This document shows, piece by piece, positions 21,461-32,610 of a stretch of 64,000 nucleotides of DNA. The stretch covers positions 117,513,124 through 117,577,123 of the forward strand of contig OX638371.1 of assembly GCA_951812925.1 (NCBI GenBank), given 5' to 3'. The translations under genes were made by a program, and so were the position numbers. The DNA is from Calliopum simillimum. Lineage: Eukaryota > Arthropoda > Insecta > Diptera > Lauxaniidae. Position 1 is the first letter of the stretch, and each line of letters begins with the position of its first letter. The notes below the pieces were generated by a model. That model was not told the DNA's origin. It ran no database searches and saw nothing but the letters and a program-made list of their open reading frames with translations.

Positions 21461-23206
21461 TTATATTATTATTTTTTCCCCACTATAACGGCACGAAATT
21501 TTCTTCCTCTTTTTCCAATTGAATTGTTTAGTGTCTGTTTTGCTTGCGAAACTCGATTCTTCCAGCTTAGTTGCGATGAGATGAAAATTATTCATGTATT
21601 CCTTTAACGTTTTGTTTCGTGGTTGGTTTATGATTCCAAAGTCATGCTCTGTGAAAGATGTGGCTTTATTCAGTAATATGCCAGTTTTTCTGCGTGTTTC
21701 CTTATGGAAGTAAGTTTTTCGTGAATAATACTTCCTTTCGATAGGAACGGTACTTTTAATCCTTGGCTGATTTGATTTATGGTCTCTTATTTCAAGTTTG
21801 CGGAACTCGTGGAGACCATAACGCGAAGTGTATTCGACATCTTCAGTTTGTGTGGCGGGAATGCAACGGCAACTTTCGTCGTGATGCTCTTTTTGCCGCT
21901 GTATTGTAGCATTGTATGATTCTGCTACAGTAATTAATGATTTAACTGGAAGTCCTACTTTTGTAGTGCTTTCAGCCTCGAGAGACCTGATGAAGTAACG
22001 ATCCTCTTTGTTTATTGCGCTTGGCATTCTATCAGCTTTACCCAGTAGGAGAGGTGGCTCCGTTTCATATTGAACATTTTCATTAAATTGCACTCGAGGA
22101 ATTGGAACTTCACCATCATGCTGATTCGTCCGGCCTTCCTGAAAAACAGTAGGATCCTCGCTAGTTGAGTTTTCCGTGATCACAGTGTGTACCCACTGTT
22201 CGTCCGCCAGATGTTCATTGCCTTGCCGAGAATACTCTGTGAATGCTTCTGGCCAAACTTGCGTAATTTGGCTAGGATGTCCGCATCTCAACGTATTCGC
22301 TTCCATTCGGATAAATTCGTACTCCTTAGTGAGCATTATCAATTCGTCCAAAGTTCTGAATCCATTTCTGCTTATGTATAAGCGATATTCAGCGCGCAAT
22401 CCGTCGTATATCCTATCCGTGAAATCTTGAGAGTACAAATGTGGATGCTGAAAGATTAGGTTTTGAACAGCTAAAATATAATCCTGTCCACTTTCACGGG
22501 GACCTTGCCGGCGGCTATGGATGTCTTCCTCTAAATGTGTGAAGTACCTCGCTGACATAAAGAAACTGATTGCTTCCATGCGGAACTGTTTCCAAGTGGA
22601 TATCGTATGGTTCTTGATCCTCCACCAATCATAAGCTTTTCTTTTAAGCAGCACAACCATGGGTACCAACATTTTGTCCATCGGAATCTCGTAGTATTTC
22701 GCCATTTCCTCTAATTCGTATATATAATCCAGAACATTTTCTGATCCTTCATACCTTAGATTCCACTTTATTACGATATCCATTATGTCTGCATTACTTA
22801 AGCCTCTTTGGCCTTCGCAGATATGCACATCCTCTTTAGTGGCTTCCTCAGTTAGCTCTTTAACTAAATTTTCGGTCGACTGTCGGCCGCGACGATTTTT
22901 CAAGAAGGTGCTGAAACGTCGCCGAAGGGCATCCATATTTCCTTCCGTCTCGAGGCCTTGTTTCACCATTTCTTCCATCAGCCTTTCCTTTCGTAAGTTG
23001 TATATCCAGCCAAGTGAGGACGGGCTGCGCGATCGGTGGTTTACTCCATTTTCTGATTGTTGAGTTAAAATTCCATTTACTATTATTTGTGGGATAGCTG
23101 CAGATCCTGACGCTGTATCGCCATTGTCTGAGCTAAGTCCCTGCTCGGGCGCCATTTGTAACGATTGTTTTATTCCAGAGGCTGAAGTAGCGTCAGCGGT
23201 TGCCAT
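21461..23206 (-). CDS. Retrotransposon Gag protein
   Basis: One open frame, about 581 residues from the first ATG (23206); a second ATG at 23155 overlaps the primer site. A retrotransposon Gag capsid-like region spans about residues 130-300, with LDYIYELEEMAKYYEIP, KRKAYDWWRIKN, TWKQFRMEAISFF, ESGQDYILAVQNL and YDGLRAEYR, as in Ty3/Gypsy-type Gag. The C-terminal third is charged; no CCHC zinc knuckle is visible. The frame begins inside the LTR and is read through the primer-binding site, a layout also known from long-LTR fly elements such as Ulysses and Osvaldo (recalled, not checked). It ends 70 bp before the polypurine tract. No stop codon interrupts it, so Gag may be produced. Confidence 0.85.
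   Translation of the reverse strand: MATADATSASGIKQSLQMAPEQGLSSDNGDTASGSAAIPQIIVNGILTQQSENGVNHRSRSPSSLGWIYNLRKERLMEEMVKQGLETEGNMDALRRRFSTFLKNRRGRQSTENLVKELTEEATKEDVHICEGQRGLSNADIMDIVIKWNLRYEGSENVLDYIYELEEMAKYYEIPMDKMLVPMVVLLKRKAYDWWRIKNHTISTWKQFRMEAISFFMSARYFTHLEEDIHSRRQGPRESGQDYILAVQNLIFQHPHLYSQDFTDRIYDGLRAEYRLYISRNGFRTLDELIMLTKEYEFIRMEANTLRCGHPSQITQVWPEAFTEYSRQGNEHLADEQWVHTVITENSTSEDPTVFQEGRTNQHDGEVPIPRVQFNENVQYETEPPLLLGKADRMPSAINKEDRYFIRSLEAESTTKVGLPVKSLITVAESYNATIQRQKEHHDESCRCIPATQTEDVEYTSRYGLHEFRKLEIRDHKSNQPRIKSTVPIERKYYSRKTYFHKETRRKTGILLNKATSFTEHDFGIINQPRNKTLKEYMNNFHLIATKLEESSFASKTDTKQFNWKKRKKISCRYSGEKIII
23137..23154 (-). other. Primer-binding site, tRNA-Lys type
   Basis: On the minus strand, tggcgcccgagcagggac starts two bases after the LTR end (ACA-AA). 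It is one base different from the well-known 18-nt tRNA-Lys primer site tggcgcccgaacagggac, which supports tRNA-Lys as primer. Confidence 0.85.
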
Positions 23207-25689
23207 GGTCAACTAAAAGACAATCAAACTTTTAGTGGTAAAATGATCGTTTATTGAATCTCTCTCAGAAATCGTCTTAAATATTATAGTTTTACAATTC
23301 AATTTTCTTAATACAATTCAATAATCTTAGCTTACAATAGTATTAAAATAATAATTACAATTTAAGTTCTTGGAAGGAATATAATACAAAGTGTCTCAAT
23401 CTTAGAATGGTTGTTTTGTAACTGCGGCTCCTTTTTAATTCGTGAGGGTCCCGCAGGATCAGCGGTTTGCTACCACGTGTCTCCCTTTGACTCTAATTCT
23501 CCGTAGGAATGAATCCGGGTGAAGTGTTATATGGAACACCTCCAATATCGAAGTCACACCTAAATGAGCACTATATGGAGTACTCGGTGCGGTCCACTAC
23601 GACCTCTTGGCCACTTAAGGTGTCCAAAGGAAGATCGGGGCGAAATGCTATATGGAACACTGGGTGAATACTATATGGAGTATTCAGTGTGGTCCACTAC
23701 GACCTTTTGGCCACTTAAGGTGTCCAAAGGAAGATCGGGGCGAAATGCTATATGAAGCACTTCAAATATCGAACTCACACTGGAGTGAATACTATATGGA
23801 GTATTCAGTGTGGTCCACTACGACCTTTTGGCCACTTAAGGTGTCCAAAGGAAGATCGGGGCGAAATGCTATATGGAGCACTTCAAATATCGAACTCACA
23901 CTGGAGTGAATACTATATGGAGTATTCAGTGTGGTCCACTACGACCTTTTGGCCACTTAAGGTGTCCAAAGGAAGATCGGGGCGAAATGCTATATGGGGC
24001 ACTTCAAATATCGAACTCACACTGGAGTGAATACTATATGGAGTATTCAGTGTGGTCCACTACGACCTGTTGGCCACTTAAGGTGTCCAAAGGAAGATCG
24101 GGGCGAAATGCTATATGGAGCACTTCAAATATCGAACTCGCACTGGAGTGAATACTATATGGAGTATTCAGTGTGGTCCACTACGACCTTTTGGCCACTT
24201 AAGGTGTCCAAAGGAAGATCGGGGCGAAATGCTATATGGAGCACTTCAAATATCGAACTCACACTGGAGTGAATACTATATGGAGTATTCAGTGTGGTCC
24301 ACTACGACCTTTTGGCCACTTAAGGTGTCCAAAGGAAGATCGGGGCGAAATGCTATATGGAGCACTTCAAATATCGAACTCACACTGGAGTGAATACTAT
24401 ATGGAGTATTCAGTGTGGTCCACTACGACCTTTTGGCCAATTAAGGTGTCCAAAGGAAGATCGGGGCGAAATGCTATATGGAGCACTTCAAATATCGAAC
24501 TCACACTGGAGTGAATACTATATGGAGTATTCAGTGTGGTCCACTACGACCTTTTGGCCACTTAAGGTGTCCAAAGGAAGATCGGGGCGAAATGCTATAT
24601 GGAGCACTTCAAATATCGAACTCACACTGGAGTGAATACTATATGGAGTATTCAGTGTGGTCCACTACGACCTTTTGGCCACTTAAGGTGTCCAAAGGAA
24701 GATCGGGGCGAAATGCTATATGGAGCACTTCAAATATCGAACTCACACTGGAGTGAATACTATATGGAGTATTCAGTGTGGTCCACTACGACCTTTTGGC
24801 CACTTAAGGTGTCCAAAGGAAGATCGGGGCGAAATGCTATATGGAGCACTTCAAATATCGAACTCACACTGGAGTGAATACTATATGGAGTATTCAGTGT
24901 GGTCCACTACGACCTTTTGGCCACTTAAGGTGTCCAAAGGAAGATCGGGGCGAAATGCTATATGGAGCACTTCAAATATCGAACTCACACTGGAGTGAAT
25001 ACTATATGGAGTATTCAGTGTGGTCCACTACGACCTTTTGGCCACTTAAGGTGTCCAAAGGAAGATCGGGGCGAAATGCTATATGGAGCACTTCAAATAT
25101 CGAACTCACACTGGAGTGAATACTATATGGAGTATTCAGTGTGGTCCACTACGACCTTTTGGCCACTTAAGGTGTCCAAAGGAAGATCGGGGCGAAATGC
25201 TATATGGAGCACTTCAAATATCGAACTCACACTGGAGTGAATACTATATGGAGTATTCAGTGTGGTCCACTACGACCCAATGATCACTTAAGGTGTTCGA
25301 GGGAAGTTCGGGTGAAACACTATAGAAGTATTTCTAATACCTTACAAATACGAGGCCTCTGCACTTTCCTTTAAGCTTTCGATGGTTAATAATCAATATT
25401 AATAAATTAACACTGATGTTCACTCGACGAACGCTAGGCTGTGACTGCCTGTCGATTGCTCGACTGCTGCTGCTTTTATCGTCGCGGGTTCACGTATGTA
25501 TGTGTGTATGTGTGTTTGTACTGTATATTTTGTTGTTGGCTCTTTGAACATATGTTTGACGGCGTTAAAATTGTTTTGGTTTGTTTGTTTTAGTTTTAAA
25601 TTTGGATTCCCGTTAGAATTGGTTCCCTTTACAATTTTTTAAAGTTTTGTTACAAATAGAAAAGTTGTGACGTCACTTGGGACGTTACA
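23157..25689 (-). repeat. 5' LTR with 121-bp tandem array
   Basis: Same length and unit number as the other LTR (array about 23569-25282). The differences noted are one substitution inside the array (24440, A instead of C) and C at 25357 where the partner has T. The partner itself has a private T at 20002. Equal array length in both LTRs fits copying of one template during reverse transcription. Confidence 0.93.
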
Positions 25690-25942
25690 AATTAAATGAG
25701 AGGCACTTAAAAAACTAATCTGGGTTTGTTTGATATTAGGATTTTTTGAGGCAATTCGCAAAATTTAGCTGACGATTCACTTTTACTCCAGTTTATAGCC
25801 CTCTCGTTCGAAGGATCCTTAAGATACAGACCTGTTCCGGAATCCCTGCGATTTCAATTACTATTCGTTTTGAAACTTTTTTGATGAAAACGGTTAGTCA
25901 CACGATAAAAAGTACCAAGATCTCTTTTGTGGATAGTTACAT

Positions 25943-26313
25943 TAGTGATGAGCAAACCAAGACCAAGACCATAACAGTCTTGGTTTTGGTCTTGGTCTTG
26001 GACATTGAGGTCTTGGTCTTGGTTTTGATATTGAGTTTTGGTCTCGATCTTGGTCTTGAAAAAATTTCTAAAGATTATTGAGTAATGAAAATTTCCAAAC
26101 CTTATTTTTACAAAACAGTTGATTTTTTAAGATGACAAATTTCGAATTGAGAGATGATTTTATGTTTGAAATGGGCGTGACACACCTATTAACTATAAAA
26201 TACCAAGACTGAAAAGCAGTCTTGATCTTGGTCTTGAAATCATATCAGCGTCTTGGTTTCGAAAAATTATCAAGACCAAGACAAAGGCTCAAGATAAATT
26301 TTGATCATCACTA
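25943..26313. mobile_element. hAT-type MITE with TCTTGG/CCAAGA interior
   Basis: The ends tagtgatgagcaaa and ttttgatcatcacta are inverted, and the 8-bp flanks agttacat / aattacat match at 7 of 8 positions; this TIR and TSD length is typical of hAT elements. The interior is dominated by repeated ttggtc/tcttgg hexamers on the left and their inverse on the right, so the RNA or single strand would fold back. There is no ORF of note. Confidence 0.75.
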
Positions 26314-26756
26314 AATTACATGCTCTATGAAGAATATGGATTTGTGTGTACGGAAAAATTAACGTATATCATTAAAAATCCGCAAAACTGGAAAAAATTC
26401 TCTTAGTTGGTTACTTTTTGGTTAACAGGTATAGTTGTTATTCATAAGATTTCGAACCATACGGATCTAAATACTATTTCATCGTTTTCACCAAAAAACC
26501 TTCGAAATGAAAAGTAATTGAAACCGATCGGATTCCGCAACAGGCCTAATAATTTACCTTTTGAACATTTCGTTCGATTATATCAGTGGCAATAAGGAAA
26601 AACAGCAAGTCGATATTCGATAAAAAAGCAACATAAATTCTATACATATAAAACAAAATTTAAACTGCTTTGTTTTCCAATTAAAAATCGGGTTAAGCAT
26701 TATAAGCAAATTATATTGAATATACGAGTATTCCAAAGGCAGTTAGCCCCTTAATT

Positions 26757-26892
26757 TCTAACAATTTTTAACAATTTTTCGTTTTCGTACTTTTGTAGTT
26801 TTTTGTTTTTTTGAGAGTAAATTCTACTTACTCTCTGAAATTTTCTTGTTAACAATTGTTAACAATTTTTTGAACGCGAACAAAGCTAATTT
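26757..26892. repeat. Small TIR-family fragment
   Basis: The right end, ttgttaacaattttttgaacgcgaacaaagct, is the inverse of the left end at 17929; the left end has ttaacaatttttaacaattttt. Around it (26314-27425) I see no gene. Confidence 0.4.
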
Positions 26893-27425
26893 ATGTTTAT
26901 TTGAGTTTTCAAAATATTTTTATATTCATTCGAATTTGAATTTTATATATGAATGTTTACTTCATGTTCATGTTGAATTTGAAATAAAGATATAAATTAA
27001 TTTTATTAAAATATTAACTACAATTGGCGATCCTGCGAATCTTTTCTGTGATTCAAATTTCAACAATTCACTTGAACAAGGAACTGCAAGAATATAAACC
27101 TACCGGAAAATGTTAAGAAGAAACTAAAGCATACACTTATTGTATCTATTATGCATATCAATTGATCAAGCCCACAACGTAATTAAAGCAAGAACATCTA
27201 TAATAAGAAAAGCAACATCTGCAACAACAAATCTACTGCAACAAAAATTGAATTTACAATAATTAATAAAACAGTAATTTTAAGTTTATATTATTTACAA
27301 CAACAGAGGACAACAACAACTTTGCAACAAATAAGCAAGTCAAATTATTTTATTTAAGTTGTCTATATTATTAATTATTAACTTTTATTTTGTTTAAATT
27401 TTTTAGTTTGTATATTTAAGTTTTT

Positions 27426-28077
27426 TATATTCTAATGTGCTAGAGCAATAGTTAATTTACACATTATTTAATTTCAATTTATTTCAGGCATACTTGGATT
27501 AAGTGGACTGTTGGGATTTTTATTCTATTTTGTTGCTGTATTTGGACTGTGGTGTCTTGTGTTGCTTAAATCTGGAGCGCAGTGGAAAAAGTTCTTTATA
27601 AACAGGCAGAGCTTGTTAACCAACGGCTTTATGGGTGGCTTATGTACCTATGTACTTTTCTGGACATTTCTTTATGGAATGGTGCATGTTTATTAGATGT
27701 ATACAAATATTTAGTTCGAAATTGCAACGGGTATTTAATGGATTTAGTATTTAATTTCTATAAAATAAATTCGTAGACAAATCATGTTTTTAAATTTTTA
27801 TTACAAAAAATTATCTAGCTTTGCGTACATATGAAATTCATTTAAAGGACGTGGGCATGATTTGCTCCTGAGGGATTTTTTCATAAAAAAAAACAAATAT
27901 ATGAATGTCAACAGAATAAATGTACATATATATGTACATAAAGAATAATATACATATTTGATATATTGCTAGTGATGATTTTTGTGTAAAAATACTACAC
28001 AGTGCCGACGGGATGGTTCGTTCTGTTATTCAACTATTTGTTTATTTTTTCAATAACCTTGTGAATGGAAATTGGAG
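27426..28077. repeat. Segmental duplication, copy 2
   Basis: Second copy of 17204-17854. The upstream junction lies within tatattctaatgtgctag; the downstream junction is after ggaaattggag. The DNA beyond both junctions is unrelated to the sequence around copy 1. Confidence 0.85.
27488..27696 (+). pseudogene. Duplicate of EMC6 exon 2 (orphan or alternative terminal exon)
   Basis: The 209-bp exon reads identically to 17266-17474, keeps its ttatttcag acceptor, and ends at the same stop codon. No copy of EMC6 exon 1 was found upstream, so alone it cannot make the full protein. It lies in EMC6-like orientation beside the convergent beta4GalT7 gene. In Drosophila the two genes are, as I recall, neighbours (CG11781/CG11780), so this may be the ancestral exon and the one at 17266 the duplicate, or it may be an assembly artefact. 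Confidence 0.7.
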
Positions 28078-28358
28078 CATTGCATCAGTTAGCTATTCGA
28101 AAACACGTTGCATTCATCATTTAGATTAATAGCCTAAGCATGGAAGACGAAATGAATTACGTGACTGAGTCAATCGTTAATATCAGTCGATTGAAACTTC
28201 TCATGAAGAACTTGATTTGAATTATTGATGAAGCAATGGATTTCCATTTTACAATACCCTCCCATTTAGGTTCTTTGTTCTTCTAGAAGTTACCGGAAAA
28301 GAATAAAAAAGAAACAAATGAACCATTAACTTTCAAATATTTATTTAATTTTAGTTTT

Positions 28359-29331
28359 TCAAATTCTAGTTGACGCAGCTTCCCCATTACAGTCACAATA
28401 GGGCGTCTCTTGCAAATCACATTCCAACAAAATGTTGAGGATTGTTATTTTTGTGTTATCGATGGTCAATTCGTGTATCTTAGGTATTTTATATTCTAAT
28501 GTGCTAAGACCGGTGAAGCGGTCACGTTTTCGAGTAACTTCTTTTTGATTAAAACATTTCTGAGTATCACGTTTGCGATGATAGCGATTATGTATGTGGC
28601 TAAAAGTGTTATTAACTCCAGTCTTTATGCCTTTAGGCCGACTGACTTCCAGTCCGGCATCCCTGATACGTACATAAAATTCATCATCCTCTAAGCCCCA
28701 GCCCCAATATTTATTGGACATGCCATTGACTTGTGCAAAATGATTTCTGTTTATTAGTAATATGCCACCGACAAAAGTTTGGTAGTGATACTTGGGATGG
28801 AATTCGGGCGATGCTATGTGTAGCGGTCCTTTTTCCGGGTACTCATATCGTAGTGCATCATTTAGTGGCAGCAAATCCACATCATGCATGGCAACGTAAT
28901 CGTACACATCGCGTGTAAATTGGAAACCTACATTAATGAGAGAAGCGCGATTGAAGCGATACCGATCAATTTGATTCAATATGAATATATGATGATTTAC
29001 ACGCTGTTTTCGTAAAAATTGAGTGAGATGTGGGACAAACGTTAGTAGCTCTTCGAAGCGATCGCGAAATGGCACAAGCACCGCTAATTTATGCGGTGAA
29101 TCAAAATTGGTGTTGTCGTGTACGATTTCCACTTCTGCATTTCCAAATCCACTGACAGGACAGTTGCAATCTAACGAGTGGGAAAGGTTTCCATTCATAA
29201 ATTCAAAGACAATTTTACATGTTTTTTTTTACATTACCTGAAGGTGGCATTAAACTTAATACAACTATGGCACCTAAGCAAAATGCCAGACCGCAAATGA
29301 AAAACCAATTTATGTGTGTCATTACCGACAT
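28359..29331 (-). CDS. beta4GalT7: Xylosylprotein beta-1,4-galactosyltransferase 7
   Basis: Spliced as complement(join(28359..29170, 29238..29331)), this gives 301 residues; the intron is 67 bp. Residues 9-28 form a signal anchor (WFFICGLAFCLGAIVVLSLM), giving a Golgi type II protein. GT7-family motifs follow: LAVLVPFRDR, RFNRASLINVG, the metal-binding DVD in HDVDLLP (about 128-130), FVGGILLINR, and WGWGLEDDE (about 187-195) with the catalytic acidic residues, then HIHNRYHRKRD. The enzyme adds the first galactose to xylose in the glycosaminoglycan linker of proteoglycans. All key residues are present. An unspliced reading would start at 29198 and lose the anchor. Confidence 0.95.
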
Positions 29332-30685
29332 GGCTTCTGCATATTTATAAATATTTTAAAACTAGGTAATATAAAATTTATTTAAAAATAAATTTTTGAC
29401 AGTTCAATGCAGACAATGGGACATTTTATATGATCAATCAACTCATTATAAATGCTGGGCCGTTCGTACTTTCAAATTTTGTAGTTTTTAATTTGATGAA
29501 CTACACCTTTTTTAATTTAATTTCAGAAGTTTTCATTTATATTTGAGAAATTTTCATTTATATATCAGAAACTTTCATTTATATTTGAGAAATTTTCATT
29601 TATATATGAGAAATTTTCATTTATATTTGAGAAATTTTCATTTATATATGAGAAATTTTCATTTATATTTGAGAAATTTTCATTTTAATTTCAGAAATAT
29701 TCATTTTAATTTCAGAAATTTTCATTTTAATTTCAGAAAACAATTTAATGAGGTTTGTATGACAAAAACACTTTGCTTATTTTAATTTTTGAAGAAAAAT
29801 GGTACTTAGTGTTAACAAAAGGCATGAATCGATATTGCCCATTAACAGTATAGTAAGCGGAAAGTGAAAATCACCAGTTCAGATATTTAATTCCAAAGAA
29901 AGTCATGAGATAATAATTTAACAATGAAACAATTACAATGAAAACTGAATAAGACGTGTTAGTTATTGATGCATATACAATTAACTCTCCAACCGGCATA
30001 TTTTCGAGCTTCAAAGCAGTTGCTGTAAATGACGATGTATGTTGCACAGCCCTAGCGCAGTCACTGCAAGCAATTGCTGGAATTCCTCCGTCTATTTGCT
30101 GCTCTAAATAAACAAGCCGTTGCTCTCCAACACCTACTGCGTAAACAATTGGAACCTGAATGTGTGACTTGACATGAGTCCTTAGCTTATATTAAATGGT
30201 TGCAATTGGGTTGAGCATGGGCGAGTAGGGTCCTAACTTTCTATACTAATAGGGCTATTCTGGCTAAGACAGCAGAAAGTCTTTCTGAATACATGTCAGA
30301 ATTGCTTTCTAAGATTCCCGAAGACATTTGGTATTCTGGCGCAGAAATCTTTTAGAAAAAGCTCATGAATTCACCACATAAAAGCTTTCGAGGTGAACTT
30401 GTCAAATTGTGCAAACTAACATGGTTGAATTTTCTGGTTGCAGCGATAACAAATGTTGCTTCTTCTTAAACTACGAAAATGTCAAAATTCTTTGTTTTGA
30501 TTATAGACTTTTGACAGATAGCAAGGCAAGATGCCGGGTTACATTTTTTATTTTGACATGCAAAATAAGTTCTTCCTGCGCGCCGCCATATAATATTGTG
30601 CAGAAATTGTTGCTATATGTTTTTACACAAACTTTTCTTTTCTTTTGTAACTATTAGAACAAATATTAAACCAAAATAGTTATAA

Positions 30686-31489
30686 CCCAAGGGGAAAAGT
30701 AGTGCTTCAAAAACCCTTCTGAAGTGCATCCTTTTCACCAATAAGCGCTTCCGCTCCGTAAGAAGAATACTTTCTTTTTAACATTGCATGTCATAGGATG
30801 TAAGCGAGCAAAAGCTTACCGCAGCCTTACCAAAAAAGAGTTTTTAAAGCGCTTATTTGTAATGCTGAGGTAAGCGTTTTTTCAATAAAATTAAAAAAAA
30901 AGAAAAAAAAAAAAAAAAAAAAAAAAAACTGCCCACGCCAGGATTTGAATCCACGACCCTCCGCGTGCTAGATATTTTTTTCTTACATTTACCAACCCTT
31001 TAGACCGCTCCACCAACGCCCGATGATATGAAGTAAATAAAAATGTGAAATTAAAATAGAAAAGTGAAATAAAAAAGGTTGAATAAAAAATATTTTAATA
31101 AAAAAAAAATAAAGCAAAAACAAATAAAAAAACGGAAAAAAAAAATCACCCGGGCTGGGTTCGAACTCACGTCGTTCTTATTGCAGCCTTATATGGAATC
31201 ATTGTGTAATCAATTTCAATTCGGTTAAGCAAAAGTAAATTAATAAGAGAAAGGAAAATGGAAAAGTGAAATAAAAGATGTTGAATAAAAAATATTTAAT
31301 TAAAAAAAAAAATTATGCAAAAATAAGTAAAAAAAAGTAAAAAAAAAAAATCTCCCGGGCTGGGTTCGAACTCACGTTGTTCTTACTGCAGCCTTATAAA
31401 AAATCATTGTGAAGTGCTTCTAAATTTCTATGGGGACAAGCACTTTTGAAGTGCTTGGATCAGAAGCGCTAGAAATTTTTCCTCTTGGG
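30686..31489. mobile_element. TIR element carrying tRNA-like segments
   Basis: The ends cccaaggggaaaag and tttttcctcttggg are inverted, with gaagtgctt and aagcgct motifs beside them. A long A-run (about 30892-30928) and A-rich spacers separate three segments with RNA polymerase III B-box-like words. Confidence 0.55.
30928..31023 (-). pseudogene. tRNA-like sequence (A and B box)
   Basis: On the minus strand, gggcgttggtggagcggtct resembles a tRNA D-arm/A box, and ggattcaaatcc a B box, but the acceptor ends do not pair well and the spacer is odd. Two further B-box-like words (gagttcgaaccc on the minus strand) lie near 31148-31170 and 31363-31383. These are best seen as tRNA-derived or SINE-like fragments, not working tRNA genes. 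Confidence 0.4.
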
Positions 31490-31649
31490 AATTTTGTTTT
31501 TCCCTTTATCATTATCACTCATACAAACAAAAATTTAACAACTGCCAAATCTTAGGCAACAATTTTACTTTAAAAACTGTTGTTGTTTTGTTTATATATT
31601 TTTTTGCCCAAATAGGGCTCTCAAAATTAATTACAACAACATTAACAGA

Positions 31650-32610
31650 AAGTTCTGGTCAAATCTACTTTCGGAGATATAGCCATCGGAAGATCGGGAT
31701 ATAGCTTTTATGAAAACCAGTAAAAGTTCAGAATCCCTTAATGGATTTTAATAATATTGGTGTCATATGAAAGGTATTTTAACTGGCTATAAAAACGACA
31801 TGCAAAAGTTTTAAATCCGAGTCATGGTTTTGGAGATATGGCGAATTTTCGAAAATTTTTACCAGTTTTTTTGTTTTTAATGCACTATTTTTCCAAAAAT
31901 GTCTTATTAACAAAAACGGCATATGAAAGGTAATTTAATAAGCTACAATACTGGACAAATAATTTTCTAAATGTTGTTCGTAGTTTTCGAGATATTACGA
32001 TTTTTCTGAAATTTGGGCTGATTTTTTTTCCCACAGTAATTTGGCATAAGAGTAGGAGTAAGTGGGCGGCTTCGGCAGCAGCTCCGGATTTAAAACTCCC
32101 AGAAATCCAATGCCGGCTTCACGGCGGTCTTCGGCCGCGAATCAGTCTATAATATATCCATCAAATAGTTTGCTAGCAAAATTCCAAATTTCCGTTGTTG
32201 TTGTTCATGAAAATTTCTTTGGCTTACTTTTTTGTTTTCCCATAAAAAAATGTGCTAATGAAGGAAATGAGGTAAAAATTGCATATCAAATCAAATGAAA
32301 TTGATTAGGATTTCATAATTTGATACAAAAACTATAGGTTAATAAGACATTTTTTGGAAAAATAATGCTTTAAAAATAAAAAACTGGTCAAAATTTTTGA
32401 AAATACGCCATATTTCGAAAATGTTGACTCGGATTTAAAATTTTTGTAAAACAGTTTTGTAGTGTGTTAAAATACCTTTCATATGCCACCAATATTATCA
32501 AAATCCAGCCAAGGGTTCCGAACTTATATAGGTTTTTATTAAAGCTATATCCCGATCTTTCGATGGCTATATCTCCGAAAGTAGATCCGACCAGACATTT
32601 TTGATTATAT
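31650..32610. repeat. Foldback element with GC-rich hairpin centre
   Basis: The left arm (31650-31990: gagatatagccatcggaaga, then gtcatatgaaaggtatttta) reappears inverted at 32250-32600. The centre (about 32050-32150) is GC-rich and carries gcggtcttcggccgc-type hairpins. The same central module, inverted, is in the foldback element at 38555-38936. Confidence 0.65.

Larger units (their letters stand above)
18850..25689 (-). mobile_element. Complete gag-only LTR retrotransposon, 6.84 kb
   Basis: Two direct LTRs of exactly 2533 bp each (18850-21382 and 23157-25689), TG...CA ends, a 4-bp target duplication AATT (18846-18849 and 25690-25693), a tRNA-Lys-type primer site and a polypurine tract define a full insertion on the minus strand. 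The LTRs differ at only three positions that I noticed (20002, 24440 and 21050/25357), so insertion was recent. The 1.77-kb interior encodes only Gag; no protease, reverse transcriptase, RNase H or integrase is present, so it must move in trans, if at all. Confidence 0.95.

Noticed and set aside
22176..23063. Plus-strand frames opposite gag
   Set aside because: Antisense shadows of the minus-strand Gag frame, with no domain similarity.
28359..29198. beta4GalT7 starting at 29198 without a membrane anchor
   Set aside because: A short upstream exon (29238-29331) with an anchor and a matching donor/acceptor joins in frame, giving the usual type II protein.
29543..29785. 80-codon frame with repeated RNFHLYM
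   Set aside because: A 21-bp noncoding tandem repeat read in one frame. The inverse array at 33100-33285 shows that it belongs to a TIR element.
30928..31023. Functional tRNA gene
   Set aside because: A- and B-box-like words are present, but the acceptor arms do not pair and the anticodon region cannot be folded convincingly.
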